Assembly: GCA_015272515.1 (NCBI GenBank)
Contig: JACYLN010000009.1
Location: 1-64,000, forward strand
Direction of reading: 5' to 3'
Source: Leptolyngbyaceae cyanobacterium C42_A2020_001
GTDB lineage: Bacteria; Cyanobacteriota; Cyanobacteriia; Leptolyngbyales; Leptolyngbyaceae
DNA: 64,000 nucleotides
The position numbers were made by a program, and so were the translations under genes. Every line of letters starts with the position of its first letter. The first letter of the stretch is position 1. Below the pieces are notes generated by a model. It saw only the letters and a program-made list of their open reading frames with translations. It made no database searches and had not been told where the DNA came from. Positions 8,426-16,773 of the stretch are shown here, in pieces.

Positions 8426-8656
8426 CTAAGCTGGATCGCTCTGTTGATTGATAAATTGGTCAATATCCGCGATCGCCTCTTCCCAAGAGTTCAGATCAAA
8501 GGTGGTTGGTTTAGCAGCTGGCTCAGACGATTTGCTATTGCCTGCACGCGGAGTTCTCGCCTTTTCACCAGCAGACCCTAACGTTTGTTGCAGTTGCTCT
8601 AGCGATTCCACAAAAGCTTGAGCGGCGGCACGGCGCACTTCTCGCTGCTGACTCAT
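8426..8656 (-). CDS. Small conserved cyanobacterial protein of unknown function
   Basis: A 76-residue soluble protein. The first third is an amphipathic helix (MSQQREVRRAAAQAFVESLEQL), the middle is Lys/Ser/Pro-rich and probably disordered, and the end (FDLNSWEEAIADIDQFINQQ) is a second, acidic helix. This two-helix layout occurs in small proteins conserved across cyanobacteria, with no known role. The frame is open 51 codons further upstream, but the ATG at 8656 has GGGAG about 8 nt before it and precedes the conserved part. It lies between the foldback element and the divergent lpdA gene. Confidence 0.7.
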   Translation of the reverse strand: MSQQREVRRAAAQAFVESLEQLQQTLGSAGEKARTPRAGNSKSSEPAAKPTTFDLNSWEEAIADIDQFINQQSDPA

Positions 8657-8936
8657 AATCCCACTCCCAACAAAACGAAGGTTAGCTAGTTCACCCACAG
8701 GCAGCAAAACAGCAGCCCTTTTCTGCAAATAAAACTCGACGAGTTCCAGACCTCTAAAAACTAGAATGCCCAATGGTAACGAAAATCCATGCAAAAGTCT
8801 GCACAGCATTTTGCATCGTTAGCTTGATGTTCTGTTGATGCGATCGCCCGCTCATCGTACTAGCATTCTGGTAATCCAGTTGTCTGATGGGCGACATGCA
8901 ACCGAAAATAGGGAGAGAAAATGCCAGGAGAAAAAC

Positions 8937-10370
8937 GTGAGCCAGTCATTTGATTACGATTTGCTAATTGTAGGAGCCGGAGTGGGTGGTCACGGAGCAG
9001 CTCTACACGCGGTTAGTTGTGGGCTTAAAACGGCTGTGGTCGAAGCGGGTGTCATGGGTGGCACTTGTGTCAATCGTGGCTGCATTCCATCTAAGGCACT
9101 GCTAGCCGCGTCTGGAAAAGTCCGAGAGTTGCGGGATGCTCATCACTTAAAGGCGTTAGGAATTCAGCTCGCAAATGTCTCGTTTGAGCGGCAAGCGATC
9201 GCCGACCACGCAAACGGGATCGTCGCCAAACAGCGCGAAGCTCTCACCAACAGTCTGAAACGGTTGGGAGTGGATACGATTTATGGCTGGGCACGGGTTG
9301 CTGACATCCAAAAAGTGGTAGTGGAAACTCAGGAGGGTGAGAAAACTATTACAGCGAAAGACATTATTCTGGCTCCTGGTTCGGTGCCGTTTGTGCCGCC
9401 TGGGGCAGAAATTGACGGTAAAACCGTATTCACCAGCGATGATGCGGTTCGGTTAGAAACCTTGCCCGATTGGGTTGCTATTGTCGGCAGTGGCTACATC
9501 GGCTTGGAATTTGCCGATGTTTATTCAGCGTTGGGCTGTGAAATTACCCTGATTGAAGCGCTAGATCAACTCATGCCAGGGTTTGATCCCGACATCGCGA
9601 AATTGGCTCAACGGGTGCTGATCACTCCCCGCGATATTGAAACCAAAGTTGGAGTATTGGCAAAGCGTGTGATCCCCGGATCTCCTGTGGTGATTGAGCT
9701 AGCTGATGCAAAGACTAAAGAAGTGGTGGAGGTGTTAGAGGTCGATGCTTGCCTGATTGCCACAGGGCGCATCCCCTACACCAAAGACCTGGGACTGGAA
9801 TCGATTGGGGTAGAGCTAGATCGGCGGGGCTTCATTCAAGTGGATGATTACCTCGCAGTGGTGAAAGATGGTGAACCTGTGCCACACCTGTACGCGATCG
9901 GGGACGCTACGGGCAAAATGATGCTGGCACACGCAGCCTCAGCTCAGGGTGTTGCTGTAGTAGAAACCGTGTGTGGACGCGCCAGAACGGTGGATTATCA
10001 CAGCATTCCAGCCGCTGCATTTACCCACCCAGAAATTGGCTTTGTGGGCATGACGGAGCCGATCGCCCAGGAGAAAGCCACTACCGAAGGGTTTGAGATT
10101 GGAGTGGCACGAACCTACTTCAAGGGGAACGCAAAGGCGATCGCGGAAGGTGAAACCGAAGGACTGGCAAAGATCATTTACCGCAAAGATACGGGCGAAG
10201 TTTTGGGCGTTCACATCTTTGGGCTTCATGCCTCAGACTTGATCCATGAAGCTGCTAGCGCGATCGCTCAGCGGCAGTCTGTTCACGAACTCGCGTTTCT
10301 GGTTCATGCTCACCCCACCCTGGCTGAAGTACTAGACGAAGCCTATAAGCGGGCGGTGGGCAGTCATTAA
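8937..10370 (+). CDS. lpdA: Dihydrolipoyl dehydrogenase (E3)
   Basis: E3 reoxidises dihydrolipoamide of pyruvate dehydrogenase and related complexes, passing electrons to NAD. The 477-residue protein has the FAD-binding [10 protein letters not shown] near the N-terminus, the redox disulfide in [13 protein letters not shown], the NAD-binding [13 protein letters not shown], the second FAD motif YAIGDA and the C-terminal [13 protein letters not shown] with the catalytic His-Glu pair. The GTG at 8937 is chosen over earlier in-frame starts because AGGAG sits 7 nt before it and [13 protein letters not shown] matches the family start. The other subunits of the complex are not nearby. trpC follows after 188 nt in the same direction. 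Confidence 0.96.
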   Translation: MSQSFDYDLLIVGAGVGGHGAALHAVSCGLKTAVVEAGVMGGTCVNRGCIPSKALLAASGKVRELRDAHHLKALGIQLANVSFERQAIADHANGIVAKQREALTNSLKRLGVDTIYGWARVADIQKVVVETQEGEKTITAKDIILAPGSVPFVPPGAEIDGKTVFTSDDAVRLETLPDWVAIVGSGYIGLEFADVYSALGCEITLIEALDQLMPGFDPDIAKLAQRVLITPRDIETKVGVLAKRVIPGSPVVIELADAKTKEVVEVLEVDACLIATGRIPYTKDLGLESIGVELDRRGFIQVDDYLAVVKDGEPVPHLYAIGDATGKMMLAHAASAQGVAVVETVCGRARTVDYHSIPAAAFTHPEIGFVGMTEPIAQEKATTEGFEIGVARTYFKGNAKAIAEGETEGLAKIIYRKDTGEVLGVHIFGLHASDLIHEAASAIAQRQSVHELAFLVHAHPTLAEVLDEAYKRAVGSH

Positions 10371-10558
10371 AGGAGATAGAAGACAAACTTTTCATGTTTT
10401 TTGGATATTTCTCCGTGTTTCTGCCCCGTTGGCTGGTTCAGTTAAGCTACGCTATCAAATAGCTTTCGTTAATTTTGTTTAATCGCAAGCGATCGCTGCT
10501 TCCTCCCACACACCAGCGCAAAAACATTAGGTTCAGGGTTCTCAGTTAGTCATAATTT

Positions 10559-11464
10559 ATGCACATTCGTCGTCGTCCGCCGAATCCCGCGATTGCTGTT
10601 CAGGAATTGCGGTATCAAGTTACTCTACCTGATGCCAAACCGCATCACATCCTAGAAGAAATCGTTTGGCAAAAGGAAGCCGAAGTCGATCAACTGCGAG
10701 AGTTCTTACCGCTCAACGAATTGCGAAGCAAGGTTCAAGCCGCTCCGCCGACTCGGGATTTTTTGCAAGCCCTGAAGTCGGGGGGGACGCAGCCTGCGGT
10801 GATTGCCGAAGTCAAAAAGGCATCTCCCAGTAAGGGAGTGATTCGAGCAGATTTTGACCCCATCGCGATCGCCCAATCCTATCAGCGGGGCGGGGCATCT
10901 TGTCTTTCCGTCCTCACAGACAAAAAATTTTTTCAGGGTAGCTTTGACTATCTCAAGCAAATCCGAGACGCTGTCGATCTTCCTTTACTTTGTAAAGATT
11001 TCATCCTTTATCCGTACCAGATGTATTACGCGCGGCTGCATGGAGCCGATGCCGTGCTGCTAATTGCGGCGATTCTGGCAGACAAAGATTTGCAGTACTT
11101 TATCAAAATTGCTGCCACACTGGGGCTAACCGCATTAGTTGAAGTCCATACCCTGGCGGAACTTGATCGCGTATTAGCTCTTGAAGGAGTTGCCCTAATC
11201 GGCATTAACAACCGCAACCTGGAAGATTTTTCCGTTGATCTGGAGACAACCTGTACTCTGCTAGCAGAGCGGCACCAAACATTGCAGGCGCGGAAAGTTA
11301 CGGTGGTCAGTGAGTCGGGATTGTTTACCCCTGCCGATTTGAACAAAGTTTCTCAAGCCGGAGCCAACGCCGTTCTAATTGGCGAATCGTTGATGAAGCA
11401 ACCTGACCCTGGCACTGCCTTAGCTGAGCTATTGACATCCACCCCCGCTTCCCCACCTGGTTGA
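10559..11464 (+). CDS. trpC: Indole-3-glycerol phosphate synthase
   Basis: This enzyme closes the indole ring of the tryptophan precursor from CdRP. The 301-residue TIM barrel shows its family motifs in order: [10 protein letters not shown] (catalytic Lys), [20 protein letters not shown] (second Lys), LVEVHT, GINNRNL and VSESGLF, then the phosphate-binding [11 protein letters not shown]. The N-terminal [11 protein letters not shown] extension of about 30 residues before [10 protein letters not shown] is common in cyanobacterial TrpC. No ribosome binding site is obvious. As is usual in cyanobacteria, it is not in a trp operon; it stands between lpdA and a small hypothetical gene. Confidence 0.96.
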   Translation: MHIRRRPPNPAIAVQELRYQVTLPDAKPHHILEEIVWQKEAEVDQLREFLPLNELRSKVQAAPPTRDFLQALKSGGTQPAVIAEVKKASPSKGVIRADFDPIAIAQSYQRGGASCLSVLTDKKFFQGSFDYLKQIRDAVDLPLLCKDFILYPYQMYYARLHGADAVLLIAAILADKDLQYFIKIAATLGLTALVEVHTLAELDRVLALEGVALIGINNRNLEDFSVDLETTCTLLAERHQTLQARKVTVVSESGLFTPADLNKVSQAGANAVLIGESLMKQPDPGTALAELLTSTPASPPG

Positions 11465-11564
11465 GTTTTTTGCTCCTCCAATTTCAATTTTCCTGACAGT
11501 CTCATTTGACTAAAGGAACTCGCCCTCTCCCTAATTTCACGCACGCATACTACAGGCTAGCTTC

Positions 11565-11837
11565 ATGGAACCCATTCCTCTTCCGTCTCATGTTCATTAC
11601 GAACTGCTTCTCCAACTTTTGGAACGGCAAACTACGCTAGCCGCCGACAAAAAGCCTGTTGTTCAAGAACAGGTTCACCAATTGATCGTAACGCTCCGCA
11701 AAGCGATCGCTCAGCAAAAGCAACTTGAAGAAACCTGCGGACGCTACCAAATTCCAGTGGAATACCGCTGGTCTTTAAACGAATCAAAAAATGGCAACAC
11801 AACTTCTAAAGATTTTCTGAGTTTGGGACAGGAATAG
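11565..11837 (+). CDS. Small cyanobacterial protein, probably DUF5340
   Basis: This 90-residue protein starts MEPIPLPSHVHYELLLQLLERQT and continues as two helices separated by a polar turn, ending with a disordered Asn/Thr/Ser tail. I associate this N-terminus with the small cyanobacterial family DUF5340, but cannot confirm it here. There is no membrane segment, signal peptide or metal motif. It lies 100 nt after trpC in the same direction and may be expressed with it. The function is unknown. Confidence 0.7.
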   Translation: MEPIPLPSHVHYELLLQLLERQTTLAADKKPVVQEQVHQLIVTLRKAIAQQKQLEETCGRYQIPVEYRWSLNESKNGNTTSKDFLSLGQE

Positions 11838-11945
11838 GCATTCAGTCTGTAGAATAACAAGACTTAATACGTCTGTACCGTTCGCAGAATTCACTTTTAT
11901 GGTCTTCCTGTCAAACCGTGCATCTGCTACAGTTACGTGTTAAAC

Positions 11946-12004
11946 CACGTTCAACTCAAAAACTGGACGTTTCTCTAAGGAAAAACAACAGGTTTGAACG
12001 TGGA
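11946..12004. repeat. Inverted repeat in the leader of the coiled-coil gene
   Basis: CCACGTTCAA (11946-11955) is exactly mirrored by TTGAACGTGG (11995-12004), 39 nt apart, shortly before the ribosome binding site of the next gene. It could be a binding site for a dimeric regulator or form an mRNA stem. Confidence 0.5.
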
Positions 12005-12048
12005 CAGGGGTTTATTCTTGATTGGCTTATTGCCTGGGAGGTTTTGGC

Positions 12049-13233
12049 TTGACCGAACCTGGCTCAGTTCAAAATTCCTGGTCTAGTAAGGAGAAGGTTT
12101 GCCTGGAGTGGGCAGACCCAGACGATGGTGTTGAAAAATGTTCAGCCAAGCAACTCAAGCTAGATTTGGGAGAACCTTTGCCTCAAACCCTAGACGAAAT
12201 TGAACATCTGCGATCGCTGATCCAAAAGCAGACGGAGCGCATTCACCATCTAGAGCAGGCATTGGATCAATCCTTGATTTCGCTAGAGGAATTGCGCTTT
12301 CAACTGGTCAATCAAGAGTTTTTAGAGAATCAACTGGCATCTACTGAAGAGATTGCCAACATCCAACAGCGAGCCATTACTCAGCTCAAACAGCAACTTG
12401 CCCAACAAGAGCAAGCTTTAGAAACTCAACAAGCTCAACGCCAGGAGCAAAGCCAATCGTTTCAACTACTGCTGCAAGAAGTCGAAACCCTCGCTGAAGG
12501 GCAACAAACACGATTAGAACATCTAAAACTGCAATTACACCGCGATCGCGCTCACAGGTTATCAGCACCACCATTGACGGTGCTAGATGGGGAGGATAAG
12601 CAAAGTCAGGCGGATACTCAAGCCTTAGCCCAGCAGTTAAATGCTCATCAGGTCACCATTCAACAGTTAGAAACAGAGTTGCATCGTGCCCACATTGCAC
12701 TACAAGAGCAGCAAACTGTAATTCTTAGGCTGCAACAACCGACCACCACCGATCCAGCCAGCAGCGAAAACTTTCTAGACAACGAACTATTTACCGCTCA
12801 CTGCAAAATTCAAGACCTGGAAACTCAGATTTCTAAGCAAATCACAACTCAAGCGATTTTACAGCACACTTGCGAGGAACTGGAACAAGCCCGCGATCGC
12901 TACTACACTCGTGCCACTGAGCTAGAAAGCCAAACCGCTGAAATGCAGGAGCAAATTTTGAAACAGGCACAACAAGCCAGTGAGTATGAAACAGCCATTC
13001 AACACTGGAAAGACCGCTACATCAAAAGTCAAGATTTCCTAGTTCGCCTAAAGTCTTTGGTTGAGCAAGCAGTCCCATCCCTTTCTGACGAACTGCTTGA
13101 CATTCTGGCTGCCATTCAAGCAATTTCTGAAGTTCCAGAACCAGAAAGCCCAACTACAGCCCTTCCATTAAGTGCAAAGATGGACATTCCAGACTTTTTG
13201 GCACGGCGCAATCGCTATCGCGTTCGGTCTTAG
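12049..13233 (+). CDS. Long coiled-coil protein, function unknown
   Basis: A protein of 394 residues dominated by coiled coil: residues about 45-190 and 220-350 are a continuous heptad-like pattern rich in Gln, Glu and Leu. The N-terminal 45 residues and the C-terminal 40 (ending FLARRNRYRVRS, very basic) are outside it. There is no signal peptide or membrane segment. The start is a TTG at 12049 with GGGAGG 7 nt upstream; an earlier in-frame TTG at 12022 has no such site. Such proteins may be cytoskeletal or scaffolding elements, which is only inference. The epimerase gene follows 193 nt downstream. Confidence 0.75.
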   Translation: MTEPGSVQNSWSSKEKVCLEWADPDDGVEKCSAKQLKLDLGEPLPQTLDEIEHLRSLIQKQTERIHHLEQALDQSLISLEELRFQLVNQEFLENQLASTEEIANIQQRAITQLKQQLAQQEQALETQQAQRQEQSQSFQLLLQEVETLAEGQQTRLEHLKLQLHRDRAHRLSAPPLTVLDGEDKQSQADTQALAQQLNAHQVTIQQLETELHRAHIALQEQQTVILRLQQPTTTDPASSENFLDNELFTAHCKIQDLETQISKQITTQAILQHTCEELEQARDRYYTRATELESQTAEMQEQILKQAQQASEYETAIQHWKDRYIKSQDFLVRLKSLVEQAVPSLSDELLDILAAIQAISEVPEPESPTTALPLSAKMDIPDFLARRNRYRVRS

Positions 13234-13426
13234 CCAGACTTATTAAAGTTTGGAAAAACCCAGACTCAGCCGAACGTATCTTCCTACTAAAGTTTAAACC
13301 AAGTAAAATTGCGGAAGTATTTTTATAAAGATTTGGAGCCAGTGACAACGAGATCTTGTTACTTGGCTTTTACCTGAGGGCATTATAGCGGTGTAATTTG
13401 CATTACCTGAAAGCAGAAAATATCAG

Positions 13427-15013
13427 ATGCAAGCCACACTAAATACAAGCGGTGAGATTATCGCACGCATCCAACAGCTTGTTCCACCAGGTTCACCCGA
13501 ACCTCAAGAACCTGAGTTGGTAGAAGAGCTAAAAGGTTTAACGCAAGCATTGATCCGTGAATATCAGGCGTCTGGTAGATTGCAAGATGATCCATTTAAT
13601 GAAGCATGGACTCGCTCTTTGCATTTATACGAATCAGACGTTCGGGGTTTGTTGCAAGACAAAACTGTTATGGTTACGGGTGGTGAAGGATACGTCGGTT
13701 CGCGGTTGATTGATAAATTAACCGAGTTGGGAGCAAAACGGATTGTTTCCGTAGACAACGCTCGCATTCATAGCCTCGATTCTGCCCCAATTCCTGGAAA
13801 AGCCGCCAACATTGTTTTGTATGCGGCTGATGTTCGGGATCTCGCGGCGTTGAAACAAATTTTTGAAACTGAAAAACCAGCGATCGTGTTTCATCTAGCA
13901 GCTATTCGCATTCCTGGTTTAGCAGAAAAAATTGTTCTTGAAACGGTGACCAGCAATATTTTTGGTAGCCAGAACGTAATTCAGCTTTGTGAAGAATACG
14001 ACATTCAGCAGTGTGTTTTCTCCTCAACAGGCAAAGCTTCTCGGTATTGGACAGCGGAGGTTTACGCGGCAACTAAAAAGGTCAATGAATGGTTATTTGC
14101 CCACGCAGCCCAAACTGGAAACGTTAAATACAGCATGGTGCGCTTTACTCATATGTTGAACAACAGTTCTATGTGTGAGCAAATTGACAGTAAAGTTGAT
14201 GCGGGTCGCCCCGTTAATATTCATGCTCCCGAACGGTACGTTGTAGGGCAAAACGTTGGAGAAGCCGTACATTTACTTCTTAACAGTTTGCTCTTTGCCG
14301 AACCAAAACGCCTGCGGTTCATTTTGGTTCGTAATCTGGGCTGGCCCACTGAAAGCCTGGAAGTTGCCCTCTACAAAATTCTCAAGTCTGGCAAAAATTT
14401 ACCCATCTATTTTCAGGGGATTCCACCCGGATATGAGGAACCTTTTTTCTTGGGACAGGTGGATTGGGATCATCCAACAGAAATCAATACGCTGATTAAC
14501 GCTTTAGAAACAGAAAATGCCATGGCGATCAGCTCTTCTGGCGACATGATTGTTTCAGAGACGATTCCTTTCTCGGCTTATACCTTGATAGAGCAGCTAT
14601 TTCAGCTAAAGCCACTCTGCGCTAACCCAGCAATATCCGAATTTGAGATTAAGCAGCGACTTTCTAAGGTCGTGTGTGAGGTTGCGAAAACGACCTTTTT
14701 CCTCGCTTCTCCTAAACGGAGGCTGCAAATTTTGAAATGGGGCATCAATCTTAAGCAACATGAACGGGGTGAGTTTTGCCTGGAACCCTATCGCCCTTTT
14801 ATCGAACTAGTTGCTCAAAGTATTGCCAGCAGCATTGATCTAAATACTTTGAAGGAGTGTGAGGTTTCTCCGCAAGAGTTTGAGCGTTTGTTATCTGCCT
14901 TAGAAACTTTTTCGTCAATTCAGAATGATGTTGTGCTGATGCGAAGCGTGATTAATCAACTTCCTAAAGTAAAGCAAAGTGATGGCACTGGTAAAGCTGC
15001 ATGTTTCAAGTAG
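13427..15013 (+). CDS. Nucleotide-sugar epimerase/dehydratase of the SDR family with C-terminal extension
   Basis: In this 528-residue protein a Rossmann NAD(P) site (VTGGEGYVGSRL, about residues 83-94) follows an 80-residue N-terminal region. DVRDLAALKQIFETEKPAIVFHLAA and the SDR catalytic YAATK motif with upstream SSTGKASRY place it with the CapD/FlaA1-like extended SDRs that modify UDP-sugars for surface polysaccharide. About 180 C-terminal residues after the SDR fold are unassigned. The true substrate cannot be told. Downstream is an FHA-domain protein, so the two may belong to one regulated surface-polysaccharide or signalling unit. Confidence 0.82.
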   Translation: MQATLNTSGEIIARIQQLVPPGSPEPQEPELVEELKGLTQALIREYQASGRLQDDPFNEAWTRSLHLYESDVRGLLQDKTVMVTGGEGYVGSRLIDKLTELGAKRIVSVDNARIHSLDSAPIPGKAANIVLYAADVRDLAALKQIFETEKPAIVFHLAAIRIPGLAEKIVLETVTSNIFGSQNVIQLCEEYDIQQCVFSSTGKASRYWTAEVYAATKKVNEWLFAHAAQTGNVKYSMVRFTHMLNNSSMCEQIDSKVDAGRPVNIHAPERYVVGQNVGEAVHLLLNSLLFAEPKRLRFILVRNLGWPTESLEVALYKILKSGKNLPIYFQGIPPGYEEPFFLGQVDWDHPTEINTLINALETENAMAISSSGDMIVSETIPFSAYTLIEQLFQLKPLCANPAISEFEIKQRLSKVVCEVAKTTFFLASPKRRLQILKWGINLKQHERGEFCLEPYRPFIELVAQSIASSIDLNTLKECEVSPQEFERLLSALETFSSIQNDVVLMRSVINQLPKVKQSDGTGKAACFK

Positions 15014-15108
15014 GTAACCGTTGTTTTCTTCCATCCTTGGGGCATTCTGTAGGCGGAAGATGGCATCGACAATAACAGATAGCTGTGTATCGTCCTGGGA
15101 GTACTGGA

Positions 15109-15813
15109 ATGAATTCGGAACCAATCTCTACTGAAGCTTTAATTTCTCCAGTTGATGATCTATCAATTGGGGAAGTGTCCCAGGTCGCAATGCCTGTCGC
15201 ACAGTGCTTGACTGATGATTTTCTTGAAGCGGAGCAGGAGAATGAGGAGTCTGCGTTTGCCAGAGCGCAAACGTTGATGATTAATCCCGATGAGGAGTCG
15301 AGTGGTCAAGATTCTCTGGTATTTAGCACGATCGCAGGTTCCGTTCCCAAATACTACGTTCAGGGTGTAGTGTTGGGTCAACGTGCCTGTATCATCACGA
15401 ATTTATTGGGTGGAGATTCGCAAACGTTATTTCAACCGCAAATGGTTTGGACGATTGGACGCAATCGGGAAGCGGCATTGCCATTGCGCGATCGCGCGTT
15501 GTCTCGTCGCCATGCGGTGATTTTGTACGTTGCGGATGAGGGTTTTTACCTGGTTGACTTGAACAGTATGAATGGGTCGTTTGTCAATGGTGGTCGAATT
15601 CAGCAACGGCAGCTATTGAAGGATGGCGATCGCTTGCGGTTGGGAAGTTTTGAGTTTAGTTTCTTTTCCAGTAAAAATTCCCGTTCGATTGAACCAATCC
15701 ATCCAGAAGTGCTTGCCTGGTTTACAGGCGTTAAATCTCGTACCGAAAACTTTATTGATTACTCTGCTTTAGAAGAACCTGAAGTTTTGTTTCGCCTGCC
15801 ATCTGAAGATTGA
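15109..15813 (+). CDS. FHA-domain protein
   Basis: A protein of 234 residues whose C-terminal half is an FHA domain, which binds phosphothreonine peptides. The signature is complete: IGRNREAALPL, RALSRRHAVI with the phosphate-binding Arg and Ser, LVDLNSMNGSFVNGGRI and LKDGDRLRLG. The N-terminal 90 residues are acidic and Ser/Thr-rich and contain no domain I recognise. ATG at 15109 is supported by GGGAG 7 nt upstream. It follows the epimerase gene by 95 nt. A role in reading Ser/Thr kinase signals is inferred; no kinase is in this window. Confidence 0.88.
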   Translation: MNSEPISTEALISPVDDLSIGEVSQVAMPVAQCLTDDFLEAEQENEESAFARAQTLMINPDEESSGQDSLVFSTIAGSVPKYYVQGVVLGQRACIITNLLGGDSQTLFQPQMVWTIGRNREAALPLRDRALSRRHAVILYVADEGFYLVDLNSMNGSFVNGGRIQQRQLLKDGDRLRLGSFEFSFFSSKNSRSIEPIHPEVLAWFTGVKSRTENFIDYSALEEPEVLFRLPSED

Positions 15814-15862
15814 TAGCAATTGGGGTTTGGGGTACTGGGTTTGATGGGAACTGGTGGAAAAA

Positions 15863-16699
15863 CTAGATTGCCTGCAAGAGCCAAAAGCCGCTGTAAGTTA
15901 CGCCAGAGTTATCGGGTTGTACCAGCAAAAAGTGGAGACCTCGACTGGCAATTTTACGCTGTTCAAACTCGGTTGCGGATGCTGCCACATCTGGAACCTC
16001 AAAGGTGGCAATCACCCAGCGATCGACTAAACCAGCTTCCAAGATCAAGCCATCGGGAGAACCTGGAATGTAGCTGAGTGCTACAGGACGAGTTTCTTGA
16101 AGCCACTGAGCTAAACGCAGAGATTGTCGTCCGCCTTCAATCACTACCCCTGGAACGGGCACGGTTGAAGCCAAGCCCAGATTGAGCGGTAACAGAGATT
16201 TTGGCATTTCCAGGATGGGGATCATCCGTCCGGTAAAGGCATCGGCGATCTCTCCCGCAGGCAGCGCTGCAAATTGCCATTGATTGCCCCATAGGGTTTC
16301 ATCTAGTGGCAGAGGCGGCGGTTGGTCGAGCGCAACAGGCTCGTAGGGTTGCCTGGTATAGCCTGGATGCTTGCGGTAGCGGCTAGCTAATTCCTGCAAA
16401 TAGGATTTTAAGCGGGGAGTGTGGCGAGTTGGTTGCAGCGGAATCTCAAGTTGGATGCAGGCAGGTTCCAGCAGGTTGAGGGTTTGTGGACGGAAAACGC
16501 AGATTTTTTGGGGAGGGGGGCGATCGCTCAACAAATGGCGAAGTTGTTCAACAACCCACTCTGCGTTGATTTGCAACTGTGGACAGAACGCACTCCAGGC
16601 AAATGTACTGTCTGCCTCACACACAACCAACTCCCATAAGGGATTGCCCGCCTCATCCTGAAGCGGGCGGCGATAACAATCAACTTCCCAGACAGCCAT
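15863..16699 (-). CDS. Tab2/Atab2-type RNA-binding protein (DUF1092)
   Basis: The 278-residue protein matches the Tab2 family: MAVWEVDCYRRPLQDE at the N-terminus, KICVFRPQTLNLLEPAC in the middle and the C-terminal RGLHFLLVQPDNSGVTYSGFWLL, which is the most conserved family motif. In chloroplasts, Tab2 binds psaB mRNA leaders and is required for photosystem I synthesis; cyanobacterial members are assumed to do the same, although this is inference. There is no signal peptide. It lies 74 nt downstream of the glucan phosphorylase gene on the same strand and may be co-transcribed with it. Confidence 0.9.
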   Translation of the reverse strand: MAVWEVDCYRRPLQDEAGNPLWELVVCEADSTFAWSAFCPQLQINAEWVVEQLRHLLSDRPPPQKICVFRPQTLNLLEPACIQLEIPLQPTRHTPRLKSYLQELASRYRKHPGYTRQPYEPVALDQPPPLPLDETLWGNQWQFAALPAGEIADAFTGRMIPILEMPKSLLPLNLGLASTVPVPGVVIEGGRQSLRLAQWLQETRPVALSYIPGSPDGLILEAGLVDRWVIATFEVPDVAASATEFEQRKIASRGLHFLLVQPDNSGVTYSGFWLLQAI

Positions 16700-16773
16700 A
16701 GGGTGAACAGCGAGTAGTGAGCAATTTTCTTACTATCTCCTATTCACCCACTACTTTTTCAGAGATGGGTAAT

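Noticed and set aside
10394-10462. 22-codon hydrophobic ORF after lpdA
   Set aside because: The AGGAG is too far from its ATG and there is no terminator or other support.
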